Below, in pieces: positions 1 through 60,108 of a stretch of 64,000 nt of DNA. Position numbers and translations under genes: made by a program. This stretch comes from Syngnathus acus (Eukaryota > Chordata > Actinopteri > Syngnathiformes > Syngnathidae). The DNA lies in assembly GCF_901709675.1 (NCBI RefSeq), contig NC_051101.1:4854501-4918500 (forward strand). The letters are read 5' to 3'. The notes beneath the pieces were generated by a model. It was not told the DNA's origin and made no database searches. It worked only from the letters and a program-made list of their open reading frames with translations. The first letter of the stretch is position 1; every line of letters begins with the position of its first letter.

Positions 1-3000
1 AAAAAAAAAAACTGCTAGCTGGAGAGCTGCCATGGTTTCCAAGCAACTCACACAAACAGCAGGAAACACATGAGGGGTCACATCACAGTGTGCATAAAAA
101 AGGAAGGTACTGAATAGAGAAATTAGTGAAAAAAAGAGGAAGCAGACATGAGTTGATCCCTGCTGACCCCTCTCACCACCCCCACCTCCAGAAAAAAATG
201 TCCTGCAATAAAGATGTTTTTGCTTTACTGTCCCATTAGAAAAACAATCATACAAGGGTGGTCCTGTGTTACGCCGTAAAATGGATAATTTAATCTCTTC
301 ATCCGTGTGAATACCAGCACAAAAGAAAGGACAATAGGCTGGCCTCAAACTCACCTGAAAAAGGCTTTGAAAAATTTCAGAGGAAATACGTATTCTTGTT
401 TCTATTGTTTCGTTTTCCCCTGCTGTCAGTCACTTGTCACCCAGATATGCTTACAGTGGCCATGTTCAACTTTGAATTGCAGAGAGCAAAGTAAAGAATG
501 CAGCTGAAAATCCCAATAGATCATGTTTCAACACGTCTTGTAAAATATTGAGGTGTTTGAGTGTCCTACTAAATACAACAAGGTAATGAGTGACTAAACC
601 TTAATGGCTACTTTGAGAAGGGTAAATACACTTGGAAAGCAATTCACCTCCTTTATGTCACCTTTTTGCAGAAATGGTGAAGTTCATCTGTCTATCCGTA
701 AAATGCATGTAAAGTTAACTCTTTGAAATTGTACAATTTTGAATTGAATTCAAATTGGATCAAAAAAGAATAGCTCAAGCCAAAATGTCCTGACACTAGT
801 CAGCTTGGAAACAATTAATCCTCAGGGGCGAAGTTGTGTCATAGAATGTGTTTCACTCCCTATTGAAGTCCAAACAGAGTTTTATTGTTATGTTTTACTG
901 TGAGCTGTGAGCTCAACCCAAATCACTTTACAATGAGCACCAGTTAAGCAAACAATGAAGAAAGACATTTAATGTTGTGTTTATAAAACAACCAAACAGA
1001 TTTGCCTTAGTGGGAGAGTTTGCAGTTTTTAAAAAATACATTTTGTCATTTACATTAAAAATGTATTTGTGATCTGACAGTTGAGGTGAGTAGTAGGTGA
1101 CTCACTCACCATCTATAACAGTATCTTGGTCAAGCCACCATACTCGTTGGAACACTTTAAACGAAGTTAAATAGATCCATTTTTTTGGAAGACACAAATT
1201 TTTAGTAATTCCAATTTCACTTGCACTTTAAAAAAACCTGTTGAGTGTGAGAAGGAAATACTCACTGCCTGTTTTTGGAGTTTGGGAGATTTTTACTTTT
1301 TTTTTTACAATGCATTTGAGTGATGAGTGGTGAGTGAATGTAGAATACTGAATGCATGGAAAGAATATCTAACCTCTTAAGTGGAAAATAAATCAGACTG
1401 ACATGTTGCATTAGCATTGTATTTGCATATTATGAGAGTGGCAATGCAGACCTTTTTAGAGATCTTGCTTGAGTAATTATCTGTGTCGAAGTAGGAAAAC
1501 TCTCTCACAGGTCACATATCTTTGACCTATAGAAAGTGTTATTGGCCACAGGCTTTGAGTTAGCTGCACATGTGGGTAAGATAAGAGTAGTCATGGTGGA
1601 GCTCTTATCACAACTCACATTGTCAGCAAAACCAGTAGTAGAAAAAAAAAAATTACACCAAGTGCAGTTATAGGTCATTAGTTAACAATGTGCAAACATT
1701 CCGACCCCACAGAACAATTCTTTGTCTAGACATCAACAAATAATGAGTTGCCTCAACAGACCTTTATGATTTTGTTTTCTTTAACGTGATGCTGAAAAGA
1801 TAACACATTAAGGTACACTTTACCAGCTTCACTAATTAGTTTCAAGCAAAGTGGAGAACAGCGTCCAAATAGTTTCAAAATGCAAATGCAACTATGACAG
1901 TCTACAAATCCACTTCTCTTGCCGAAATGTTGACACTTTTTGTCGATGACGACGTTTTATGAACATTCTGTATTTTTTTATTTTATTTTATTGTATGTAT
2001 TATGTATCAAACTTGAAGCTGAACTATTAAGTGTTGTATCAATACACTTTATATTAATGGTAGTTAATATTTCTTAAGGATGTCATGTTAAGAATCGTAA
2101 CATCCTATTTCCTCCCGTCAGTGGCCATGTGACGATGACGGCCCTGCTTCTTTGGTTTACAAGCTAGACATGTATGTTACTTCCTGTTCATAAGAGGAAT
2201 CTCTGAAAAACCCAGTAGCTAAACATACAGCAGAGTCCAGACACGCTTAAGATAGATCCTGTCGGTAAATTCTTAAGAAGGAAAAAAAAAGGAAGTGAAT
2301 AAAACTAACAAAAAACACTTGCCTAAGATCCTTTTTTAACCGTATCGCCATTCATGTCTTAGAATTAAAAAATAAATAAAAAGATGAGTAATAATGTCTG
2401 TGGTCACAGTTGCCATTGACGCTGAGGATAAACAACCGGAATGGATGAGTAATAATCTTATATCAACATGATGAACACAATAGAGCACTAAAATCAGCCT
2501 GATTCAGGTTGTGGTTTTAAAAAAAAAAAAAAAGATGATAATAATAGTGTAGAGAACTGCCAATGAGCACATATTTCCGGATCTGTTGAACGAGGATTAT
2601 ATGCATGTACTAAAAGGAGAGGCTCAACAGGGGAGAAGAGTGGTAGGATTTACCACATTAATTTTAGTAGGATTTCCCGCACATTGGCTATACATTTTTG
2701 CATCCATGTTTACATAAACATATTAGCCTAAATTCTGAATATTAATATCACTGGTCCGTGCTAATGGGTGCAAACATTCCCTGTTGAGGTCAAGTTGTAT
2801 CGTTCTTCCTCGGCCAAACCACCGGTAGTAAACATTAGAGAGGCTGACAACTATACTAGTACTAAAGCCAAATCCACTTTTGTTATTTATTATATTGTGA
2901 GAGCTGGTTCTGATTCCCAGTCCCTTATGTACTACAATGAAACAATGTAGACCAACTTAAGGCCATCAACTCAGCCCAAACATATTTAATTTTGAACTGC

Positions 3001-6000
3001 TTGGCAATAGACAATTTCTACATGCAACAAAAAGAAAGAAGAGAAAATGTCAGTTCCACATCTCAATAGAAAGATAAAGGTCGCATGTTTGCGTTTATGC
3101 ACCATGATCAGCAATCATTGTGTGTGAAACAAGAGCAAGGACCAGGCTGCTCATAAATCTTAGTGTGTCACTCATGCTCTCCCACAGACATGTTGTGGCT
3201 TCTCTCTTCGTGTGTTGTCACAAAGCCAGATGCAGCAGCACTGTAAATTAAAATCTTTCATTTCCAGAGAATATGTCATGAGCTTCCAAACCCTGCATCT
3301 GATATGTTTGCCTTGTTAAGTCTAATGGAGTAAAAACAAATGAAAAATAGTTAGGTCCATAAGTATTTCAGCGGAGAATTTATGATTTTGCCTTTACGCA
3401 TAACCACAATGAAGTTCTAAGAAAAACAGCAGCAATAATAACAGCATACCAGAATAACAGCAATTTAATGTAGAGGGTCTCATTTTTAAAGGGCTGGAGA
3501 CTATTTTGACAAATGACATTAACCATTTTTTTAAGTAATAAAATCATCATGAAATTAAATCCTTAGCCACTCGTTGGCTGAGGAAACCCAAGCAGTCAAT
3601 TATGCTCCCTTTGATACAAACTTATACTGGAGTTTTAAAGTTTATTTAATTGTTTGAACATTCCACAAAAAAAAACAATTCAATTAAAAAAAGAATGAAA
3701 GCTAAATGTTGTATTTTTGTGAAGTTTGCTAAATTCCGTTCAGTTGCGGTTCCGTAAGTCTTTTAATAGCTATGTGAGTGTATTCTTTTGACCTCCTTCT
3801 ATATAAAGTGTTGAACGACAACTTCTGCTGTGATTTGACGAAACAAACATTACATTGATTGAAAAGGGAACAACACCAATCTCACATGGACACAAGTTAT
3901 TTGGTCTTTAAAACTACTGTAGGAATATATCCCACAAAATGAAACAAACTCAATAATGACCATGACAATATCAAAGTATCCTTGATCGATAAATTCAACC
4001 CCTGGTACCTTGAAGGTGGACGAGTGTGATACTGTTCAAGTAAAAGGTTTTACAGCCTAATGTGTTGAGGGAAAGTTATAGTCAGAATACATGCAGAATA
4101 CTCAAAAATAATATCTTAGAAATGTGACTCAAATAGTATAAATTAGATTTCAATTTTGGCAGTGAGTTCATGACAATCAAAAGTGTCATGTCACAACTGT
4201 TAAAAGCACATTTTATAATCAGTAGACCTGAGTTCTTCCAAAGAGCACATAGTCCAAGTTTATATTGGCACAATAACAGTCTCGATGTGGATATTCTTTC
4301 ATTTAAAAACGTTGACTTATGTAGAATTACATTTTAGTATTAGGGATTCGAACATAAAACAGAGTCCAAATTCCACAACGGCATCGCCAAGCTTTTGACA
4401 CAATACATATAAAAAGGCTTATCAAACAAACTACATTTATTATCAAGGAGCACCACTGATTTCACATGGAAATATGTCTTTTGGGCTTTAAAACTATGAA
4501 TAGACAAAACAAAAAGGATCTTTTAGATCCCCTGAAGTGATGACACATGCCAAGGAAGAATTGAGTATGGTAAAAAAAAAAAAGTCTGCCTTGTGCATCA
4601 GCCTTTTTTTTTTTTTTGCAGTTGCTGAATCAATGAATATTTTTTTTAAGGCTGTTCGTTTAACACATGGCTGAATATATTAGGACAAGGGTTACATCAT
4701 CAGGTTTTGAGAATATGCGCATTTTTTTCTGAAATATAGGCTGCTGAATAGTGAACAATGAGTTGTTGCTTCAGCGAAGGTCCGAAGTGCTTTATTGTTG
4801 ACAGACACTGAAGCTAATGATGCTTTGCTCAGTAGCAGGGAATCCATCAAGATAAGACAAGAGACTGCTACTGAACCGTGCCACACCACAAGGTTTTAAA
4901 ACTGCTTGCCAACTAGTGAAAGACCATCCTGCTGACGGTGCCAATCAGTTGCGTGGCTTTATTTTTTTTTTCCTACCGCAGGTTTGTATCATAATTCACG
5001 TCGACTATATGATGCTGCTTTTTCATCTTTGAGCTCACACGTGCACATCAGCCAAGCCACAGCTGACGCCAGAGATGGAGCTACTGCAGGCAAAGAAAAC
5101 AGAACACACTCACTTTCTTCCTGTGCTGTCTGCTTGTGCCTACCTCCAAACTTGAGTCTGCTTTTGATTATGTGATCATCCTTTGGGTTTGCCATCAGCT
5201 TTTCAAACCCGCAGCAGTTTTTTTTTTAGGTAGAACTCTGGCCCCCAACCAAAATGCATCACATAGGAGCTTGTCTAAGCTGTGCTTAATTGGCCTTGTG
5301 GCCAGTGATAGTCCAACTCATCTTGATGTATGACTTCTTCTTTAATTTTATAAATATTTCCACGGTATTTGTTACCCACATAATGGTGACTGTATTCTGC
5401 CATATACATTCATAGTGCCAGTCATTAGAATCTACGCTCCAAGTATCATTATGTTTCACATCATTAAAATTTTCACATTTGAATTATTCATGTGAGCTGA
5501 CAGCTATTTTGCTGAATACTCAACTCTGATAATCCCTGCAATATACCAATGTCCTCCGGGAATTAATAGAATTACATTTTCAGTAAACAAGTACTACATG
5601 TGGTTTTACTTATCTGTAATACCTACCAATTACAAATTATATCAGCGTTGCCTGATGGAATCTATTACTGTGTTTGGGTGGTTGTACTTTAGTAATATGC
5701 GATATACGTGAACTTCATGTAGATTGACATACAACATGATGTGTTTGTCATGTGATCATTTGTTCAGTTTTATTTTGTGAAACTATTTCCAGTATAGCCC
5801 ATACAAGCATTGGATTTTTGTGTATATGTTATTGTGAACATCATGGCATACTGTAACTGTGAACTGAATTTTAATTGTGTATAATGGTAAACTCACCTAA
5901 GGCAGGGTGGGTTCAGGCCCTACTCAGCGACAGTATGAATGTGAGAGGGAATGTTTGTGTCGCTCCGACAGAGTGGTGACCAATAGAAAATAGACAGATG

Positions 6001-6707
6001 GATGGGAATATATTCATTCTGCAGTGTTTTTTTTATAATGTTAGTGTGACTGCAGCTTAAGCAGCAATGTGTCCATTATTATTAGATATATATTTCAGGC
6101 CTTCTATACCTTCCTTCAGCCTCCAAACATACACACATCAAAACATGCATACAGGCATTTCCAATGTCTAACAATGTATACCATCAAACACCTCAAACTA
6201 TTATGCAATAAACATAACTTCAAGTTGTCCATTGGGTTCCAACAATAAAGTTACCATATACACACTCCTAATACTTTGGACATTTATGTCCTCATTAGGA
6301 TTTGAGGTCAGATGATGCCTATTCCAGACTTTAAGTGAGAGGCGTGTACACCATGGACTGGTACTAAGTCAGTTGCAGGGCATACAGTATTCATATTCAG
6401 TCTTCATACCCCCTTGGTGTTAATTTCTCAAATTGCAGCAATTTGTTAAAATTATGTATGTGTATTACCCCTCATACATCAGCACCCAGTATTGAAGTTA
6501 AAAAACATAATTGGAGATGTTTTTTTGCTGGTTTATTACAACAAAAAAAATATATATATCACATGGGGGACATGGCCATGAGTATTCTTTCCTTTGACCC
6601 TCGGATATTTATTTTATGTGCTAGTGTCCAGTTGTGTCTAATTATATTGATATTGAATTTGATTGCATACACCTCCCTAGTTAAAACGTTACAGCTCTCT
6701 GCATGTT
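1..6707. other. Upstream intergenic DNA, no gene seen
   Basis: AT-rich DNA with short homopolymer runs and no ORF that looks like an exon. At 5905-6010 and 6300-6390 are degraded pieces resembling the ATGG-tailed SINE family (agacagatggatgg end; ggactggtactaagtcagttgcagggc). Nothing else recognised. Confidence 0.6.
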
Positions 6708-7260
6708 AGAACAAATGACAATCATGAGGTTGAAGGAACTGAACAAAGACCTCAGAGACAAAAGTGTGGCAAGGCACGGCTTTGACCAAGGTTGCAAATG
6801 AATTTCTGCTGCACTTAATGTTCCGAAGAGCACAGAGGCTTATATAATTCTTAAATGGAAGACATTTGACTCTTTCTAGAGCTGGCCGTCAGGCCAAATT
6901 GAGCAAACGGGGGGAAAGAGTCTCGGTGAGAGCCGTGAAGAAAACCCCAAAGATCATTGTGGCTGAGCTCCAGAGATGCAGTGGCGATATGAGAGAAATG
7001 TTGAGAAAGTCCACCATCAGTGCAATCCTGTGCCAGTTGGGGCTTTATGGCAGAGTGGCCAGATGGAAGCTTCTCCTCAGTACAAGACATATGAAAGCCC
7101 ACATACCATAGAGTGAGGCAGAAAAACACATGGAGGACTCAGACTATCGGAAATACAATTCACTGGTCTGCGGTGAGACCATGAAAAACCTTTTGGCCTT
7201 AATTCTAAGTAGTATGTCAGATACAATACCAACAGTGAAGCATTAAGACGGTGCTTTAAG
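6708..7260 (+). pseudogene. Dead Tc1/mariner-like transposase fragment
   Basis: The translated remnant at 6866-7111 includes STISAILCQLGLYGRVARWK and LLSTRHMKAHIP, closely resembling the N-terminal DNA-binding part of fish Tc1-like transposases (TTISAALHQSGLYGRVARRK type). Nucleotide similarity extends upstream to about 6708 (gacctcagagacaaaagtgt, agagcacag) and downstream to about 7210 (ctggtctg..gagaccatgaa..ttttggcctt). The frame is broken by indels and the catalytic DDE part is missing, so the copy is inactive. I could not place terminal repeats. Confidence 0.8.
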
Positions 7261-7399
7261 TGAAAAAAAAGAAATGCCTGTACTGGCCTTATTCGACTGT
7301 TGACTGGTAAATTAGAGGTGAGTAAGAGTAGGTCATTAATACCCTGTATCCACCGTATATCTAATAAGTTAAAATTTAGCATAATCACATGTTGAGCCA

Positions 7400-7742
7400 A
7401 GCGGCTCGGCTGCGCACTGGTTAGCACGTCGGCCTCACAGTTAGGAGGGTGCCTGTTCGATTCCACCGTCGACCCTCTCTGTGAGGAGTTTGCATGTTCT
7501 CCCCGTGGCCGCGTGGGTTTTCTCCGGGTACTCCGGTTTCCTCTTACATCCCAAAAACATGCTTGGTAGGCCAATTGAGCACTCCAAATTGCCCCTAGGT
7601 GTGAGTGCGGATGGTTGTTCGTCTGTGTGCCCTGCAACCGGTTCTGGGTGTCCCCCGCTTACTGCCCGATGACTGCTTGGAAAGGCTCCAGCACACCCGC
7701 GACCCCCGTGGGGAAGAGCGGTATAGAAAATGGATGGATGGA
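7400..7742 (+). mobile_element. Full-length tRNA-headed SINE with ATGG tail and target-site duplication
   Basis: The head has pol III boxes: A-box-like TGGTTAGCACGTCGG and B-box GTTCGATTCC. The body has the teleost signature gcatgttctccccgtgg and ccggttctgggtgtcccccg, and the tail ends in aaaatggatggatgg. Imperfect 12-bp flanking repeats (catgttgagcca at 7388-7399, catcttgagcca at 7743-7754) mark the insertion. Related copies lie at 32186-32478 and 42849-43192. Confidence 0.85.
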
Positions 7743-7754
7743 CATCTTGAGCCA

Positions 7755-8019
7755 CGGGGAAAACATTACCAAACCAATATACACTGATCATGTTATTTGT
7801 TTTTATAAATGCTGACAATTGTGTGGTAAAAAGTACAACATTTAACATTAACATAACAGAACACCAGGAACATTCTTTTGTGGGAAAAGACGAGAACATT
7901 GCATTCTTTACAATTTGTTTATCTTGGTATTACATATGATTTTGCAAAAAAATCATTTGTATTGTATTGTCTTTCCATTTACTATAAAATAATTTTGTGT
8001 ATTTGTAACTTGGTTTTGT
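7755..8019. other. Spacer between SINE and promoter
   Basis: AT-rich unique sequence with no recognised feature. Confidence 0.5.
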
Positions 8020-8747
8020 ATTTCCGAATCGTGACGTTACCACGTGAGGAAAATAAATGTATACCAACTGTATGCTGGGCAGGCATTCTCTGTGCAATAT
8101 ATTGGAAGGAATGGAGGTAAAGCAATTCAGTAGGGTAGTTGCGAAATACCCGATGACACGCTGTACTAATTTAGTGCGCGAAAAAAAAAATACCGTGTGC
8201 GTGTTTGCGCGCAAGAGGAGGCGCGTATGCGCGTGCGCGCACGCACACGCAAACACCTTGGGATCTTCACGGTGGAAAACATCCTCGCTCCGACCAGGAG
8301 TTTGCAGGAGCGGGGTCGCTGGCGTCATGAATGGGCGGCGCGCTGACGGAGAACGGAGGGTGTTTTCCAGCTTTAAAAGAACCGGAGACTGCCCCTTTGC
8401 GTCATCGACCTGGGGAGACTCTTGGAGACCTTCAATGGGCACACGGCAGAATAACACCTCAGCCACACTAGTTTCTTGAGCAGCGCTCACCTCATTCACT
8501 CGGCCAGCACTCATACGGTGTGCAATACTCACCACATTAATAATCCGTTCATTAACTTTACTCCGGTATTTTATCCGTGCACTATTTTTTTTTATTCTTC
8601 GTTGCTCATGCAGACTCCCAGCTGGAGAAAGTTGCGCACGGCTTGTTGCATGCGGGATACTCACCTAGAGCGTCTCTTCCAAGTTCAGCCGTGAAGCTCG
8701 AGCCAGCAACCAAGTGGGAACTCCACTCAATCATCTTTCTCGCCACG
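8020..8747 (+). promoter_or_regulatory. nfatc1: Probable nfatc1 promoter and 5' leader
   Basis: This stretch is richer in G+C and CpG than its surroundings and ends at the start codon. Seen in it: a CRE-like TGACGTTA (8032-8039) next to an E-box CACGTG (8041-8046); NFAT cores GGAAAA at 8274-8279 (+) and TTTTCC at 8363-8368 (-); a GC box GGGCGG (8333-8338); CRE/AP-1-like cGTCATc and cGTCATg matches near 8323 and 8400; and a TTTAAAA (8372-8378) that could act as a weak TATA box. The mammalian P1 promoter of NFATC1 is autoregulated by NFAT and CRE sites, so this pattern fits, but short motifs occur by chance. The transcription start is not determined. Confidence 0.5.
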
Positions 8748-56539
<47,792 letters not shown>

Positions 56540-56566
56540 ACCATTGATCAAGGATTGTGCAGCAGC

Positions 56567-56571
<5 letters not shown>

Positions 56572-56601
<30 letters not shown>
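56572..56601 (+). repeat. nfatc1: (CA)15 in the nfatc1 3' UTR
   Basis: A pure CA run 33 bases after the stop codon, preceded by a short CAG run. CA-rich RNA can bind hnRNP L-type proteins (general knowledge); a role here is not shown. Confidence 0.9.
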
Positions 56602-56604
<3 letters not shown>

Positions 56605-58266
56605 AACTCACGCACAATTATTAACTAAAAACAATCTAAATGAGAGAAGATGAAGATGAAGAAGAGCCACCATGACCAGGATATCCCATCCGTCCAGTGT
56701 TGCTATCAGTTCCTTCTTCCTTAAAGACTTGCTGCAGATTCACATTGACTGCCTGGAAAAGTTTGAATATCTATTATGATTATGTAAGTACAGTATATAT
56801 GTAATATTATTTGTACAAATGGGAAGTGACATCAAGGGCAACACTTGCCTTAATTGACAATGACAATCTTCATTTGGAGTGTGATATTGATGTTATATTC
56901 ATGCATGGACAAATTAATGCAACAAAAGTAACTGTCATGCGTCATGACTTTTGTTTGTGTGTTGTCAGACCACGGAAATACATTGAATTGGTGCCTTATT
57001 TGTAGTGAAGATGACAGACAGCAGCAGACACAGAAATGCAAAAATGGACGAATATAACCCAAAGTGCAGCGTTTTTTTTTCTATGACACTTTTGTATCAT
57101 TTTGATGATTTGTTTATGGGGAAAACTGACAGTTTGGAAATGACGTAGGGAGTATGTGAACAAATAGACTTTTTTCTTGTTCTTTATTCTCATTGTTCAT
57201 TTATACTGAATGTTATGCATTATATACTTTTGTATAATCACAAATTTGACAATATGCCTTACAATTTGTTACTTTCAAATTGTCTTCCCCATTCCAGTAT
57301 AATGTTCTTTTTTGTAATTTTTATTTCTGCTATTTATACTACGCTTCATTACAGTTGTCACCCTAGTGCCTGTTTTGTCATGCTCACTCCATGACAGAGT
57401 AATGCACAGACAATCATTCAACATCACACAACCCAGGACCAAGGTTTCTTCGTGGCATGAACATATTTGGATAGGATAGGATAGGATAGGGCAGGATAGA
57501 ATAGAATACTTTATTGTCATTGTATGATGCAGATACAATTTCACATTTTGAGTTAAACAACGGTATGCTTACCTGCTGAATTTAAACTAAAATACAGTAC
57601 TCTTAAGCAATTAACGCTTTACCTTCTTGCACTGTAGATTTAATGAGCAGAAGGATAATTTGAATATGCTACCGCCTCAGTTTTATTCATTTTGGTCATT
57701 TACATGAAGACCTGGCAGGACTCTTACTTCTAACTGGCAATAATTGATTTGAGTAAACCAAAGGATTTTATCTTTGGTGATATTATTGTCCAGGTTTCTT
57801 TTTTCAGACTTCCAGTGATTCCGCCCAATACAAAAATATCATGCACTTTACCATAGAAATAGAGGCAGGTGATAGTGCTCCCTGACCAAATGTTGTGCTC
57901 TTTCCTCCTCTCATATTAACCTTTCTTTTTTATGTTAGCTGTCTTATGGCGCATGCACATTGGCCTAATATGTCTTATTTAGCTGATAATGGATTTTAAT
58001 GTAGCTCTTGCATACATTTGGGGACCTATAGTATAAAAGCATGACTAAACTATATGAGCAAGGTTTCTATTATGTGCCTTAATATCCTTCTGGGATTCAA
58101 GATCATAGACTATTGCTTTTTGTGTAGGCATAAGGTGAGCCATAGGTCTCATTGATATGATATATTTATGAAAAATGAAACGTGTTTTAAGTGCATTTAA
58201 GTGTGAATTCATAAATGCTGTAGTAACCATGCATAACTTAAGACCCCAATTATTTTTTGAGCTGTC

Positions 58267-58272
58267 AATAAA
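58267..58272 (+). terminator. nfatc1: Poly(A) signal AATAAA, proximal
   Basis: Canonical AATAAA, followed within 30 bases by a GT-rich stretch (ttctgtgttggtgttt), the usual layout of a cleavage site. It is the first well-formed signal I see after the stop codon. Confidence 0.55.
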
Positions 58273-58388
58273 GTAATATGTTCTGTGTTGGTGTTTACTC
58301 TAAAGATGGGATAATTCAATGTTTTGTTTCCCGTTTTTTATTATTGTGGTTATATTAAAATATTCTTGGTTGTTTCATGTTTTGTTTA

Positions 58389-58394
58389 AATAAA
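58389..58394 (+). terminator. nfatc1: Poly(A) signal AATAAA, distal
   Basis: A second AATAAA 122 bases further on, followed by a strongly GT-rich run (tttgtggtgggg and tttggtggtg). Either signal or both may be used. Confidence 0.5.
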
Positions 58395-58656
58395 ATATTG
58401 GAACCATTTAGTATCGAATGACTTTTTAAACCTTTGTGGTGGGGACATAATTGTATTTGGTGGTGCTATATGCTTCTGCTACATTCACATTTTGTAATGT
58501 ATGAACCGCTGCCTCCACAAGAGAAAATTGTCTCTACGAGCGTTCCGGCTCTGCTCACCCATAGTAATTAAATCGCCTAGCTGTGCGTTGGTTATCGTGA
58601 CGACAAAATCCATACTTGCCATTGGTATGTAAGAAGTGGCTGACTTGCATGAGACA

Positions 58657-58723
58657 TCTTTCTGAAAGTGTTTCAATTGAGAGGATGCTCCTGATCCTCT
58701 CAATTGAAACACTTTCAGAAAGA
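58657..58723. repeat. Perfect 30-bp inverted repeat (hairpin) with 7-base loop
   Basis: Arms 58657-58686 and 58694-58723 are exact reverse complements (30 of 30), with loop gctcctg. Each arm holds aagtgtttcaattgagagga or its complement. It lies about 265 bp past the distal poly(A) signal. It could be a recent inverted duplication, a MITE core, a small-RNA precursor or an assembly artefact. Confidence 0.95.
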
Positions 58724-59605
58724 CAGAAAGAAAAGGAATTATATATCTTGAAAACAGCCTGTTTTCACCTTATCAATTTTGGGTTTCACTAATTTAACTC
58801 TTTCACATCTCTCTAGTGACTTGCTTGTATTTTGTTTTTGTAGTGCAATGGCAGTTCTGTTTTTTGTTTTGTTTATTTATTTGCTGCAGCTTTGATGTGC
58901 CTAATTGAAATGCATGTTCTGATGACAGGTCAGGAAACGAAGGGATTGACTAATTTCACAAATGTTTTTTTTTTTTTTTTTTAAAAACATCTTCAAAAGT
59001 AATTTTCATAGTTTGGTTATTGAAATTGAAAAATACTGAAGCAGCAAATTCAGTTACACTCAAAATTTGAATCACTGCTGAAACGTTTGGCTGTGACTTT
59101 CCTTTTATGACAAGCTATCAAATGCAACAAGCTGCTTATCATCTTGCTGCAAGCAGAGGCCTGTGTTTTCCGGGGAGAGTTGTTAGTGGTGGGTCGTTGT
59201 GTGAAACGCTTCTCGTCGTGGGAGATGTGCCTTACTCTTGTGTACCACCTGCCACTCCTCCGATCTTTTTCCATCCATCAAAGTTATGAAGCACCCATCC
59301 CCATAGAGACAGAGGGCAGGCCTGGGCGGTGCTCCCCTGGATGACCGTGGCAATCCCAAAATAGCCCCACAATATATGTACATTGGCAAACACCCCCCCT
59401 TTTTCCTGGCATCCTTTCTTAACCTTGGTCTTCTTCCACTGGCAGCGAGATTCCCTGGAAGACGGTAAAAAAAAATGACTCAGCCAGGCCATCCTTTCCA
59501 CTCGATTATGCATACTTCAACAATTTTATACTTGAACCCCGTTGGTTTCGGCTTATTTTAATTTTCAAAGCCCCGCACTGCTCTATGAAAAACATTCACA
59601 GCCTA

Positions 59606-59920
59606 CGTTTCCAACTAGGTTTTAAAACTAGGGTCAAGGGTTCAAACTAGGGTTTCAAACTAGGGTTAGGGTTTCAAACTAGGGTTAGGGTTTTAACCTA
59701 GGGTTTAAAACTAGGGTCAGGGTTTATAAACAAGGGGTAGGGTTTCAAACTCAGGTTAGGATTTTAACCTCGGGTTTCAAACTAGGGTTAGGGTTTCCAA
59801 CTAGGGTTTAAAACTAGGGTTTCAAACTAGGGTTAGGGTTTCAAACTAGGGTTAGGGTTTCAAACTAGGGTTTCAAACTAGGGTTAGGGTTCCAAACTAG
59901 GGTTTCAAACTAGGGTTAGG
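59606..59920 (+). repeat. Telomere-like minisatellite, TTTCAAACTAGGGTTAGGG units
   Basis: About 14-18 irregular units built from tttcaaactaggg with or without ttaggg, including variants such as ttttaacctaggg and tttaaaactaggg. It contains many TAGGGTTAGGG stretches but no long pure TTAGGG array, so it is not a standard interstitial telomere. It directly abuts a MITE. Confidence 0.92.
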
Positions 59921-60108
59921 GCCTGTGTCCTGCATGTTTTCTGTCACCCTGTTGCAATCAACACATCTGATTCAAATGGTCAGATTATTAGCAAGGTCTG
60001 CAGAAGCTGGATAACAATCCTGATCATTTGAATCAGGTGTCTTGCAGCAGGGAGACCTATAAAACATGCAGGACACCGGCCCTCGAGGACCGGAATTGCC
60101 CACCCCTG
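59921..60108. mobile_element. hAT-type MITE with 16-bp perfect inner inverted repeats
   Basis: gtgtcctgcatgtttt (59925-59940) is the exact reverse complement of aaaacatgcaggacac (60061-60076). Between them are catctgattcaaatg and catttgaatcaggtg, also inverted. The right end runs cggccctcgaggaccgg to cacccctg (60108). The matching outer left end is missing: the minisatellite takes its place from the agggcc boundary outward. Confidence 0.75.

Larger units (their letters stand above)
56540..58400 (+). other. nfatc1: nfatc1 3' untranslated region
   Basis: It runs from the stop codon to the poly(A) signals at 58267 or 58389, about 1.7-1.9 kb. It holds a (CA)15 tract 33 bases after the stop (56572-56601), a GGATA pentanucleotide tract (57469-57508) followed by a 'tactttattgtcattgt' LINE-like tail, and AT-rich sequence. 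No ORF of note. Confidence 0.6.

Noticed and set aside
7077-7899. Overlapping minus-strand ORFs of 186 and 152 codons
   Set aside because: They run through the SINE and Tc1 remnant; the residues come from reverse translation of repeat bodies.
7930-8664. Minus-strand ORF of 244 codons over the promoter
   Set aside because: High G+C promoter sequence lowers stop frequency; there is no domain and it faces away from nfatc1 across its 5' leader.
58485-58712. Minus-strand 75-codon ORF overlapping the hairpin
   Set aside because: No recognised domain, no splice context, and its start lies inside the inverted repeat; its end is near the distal poly(A) region. Not enough to call a gene.
59606-59920. 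Interstitial telomere or chromosome fusion scar
   Set aside because: TTAGGG is never repeated more than about twice without the caaacta insert, so it is not a telomeric array.
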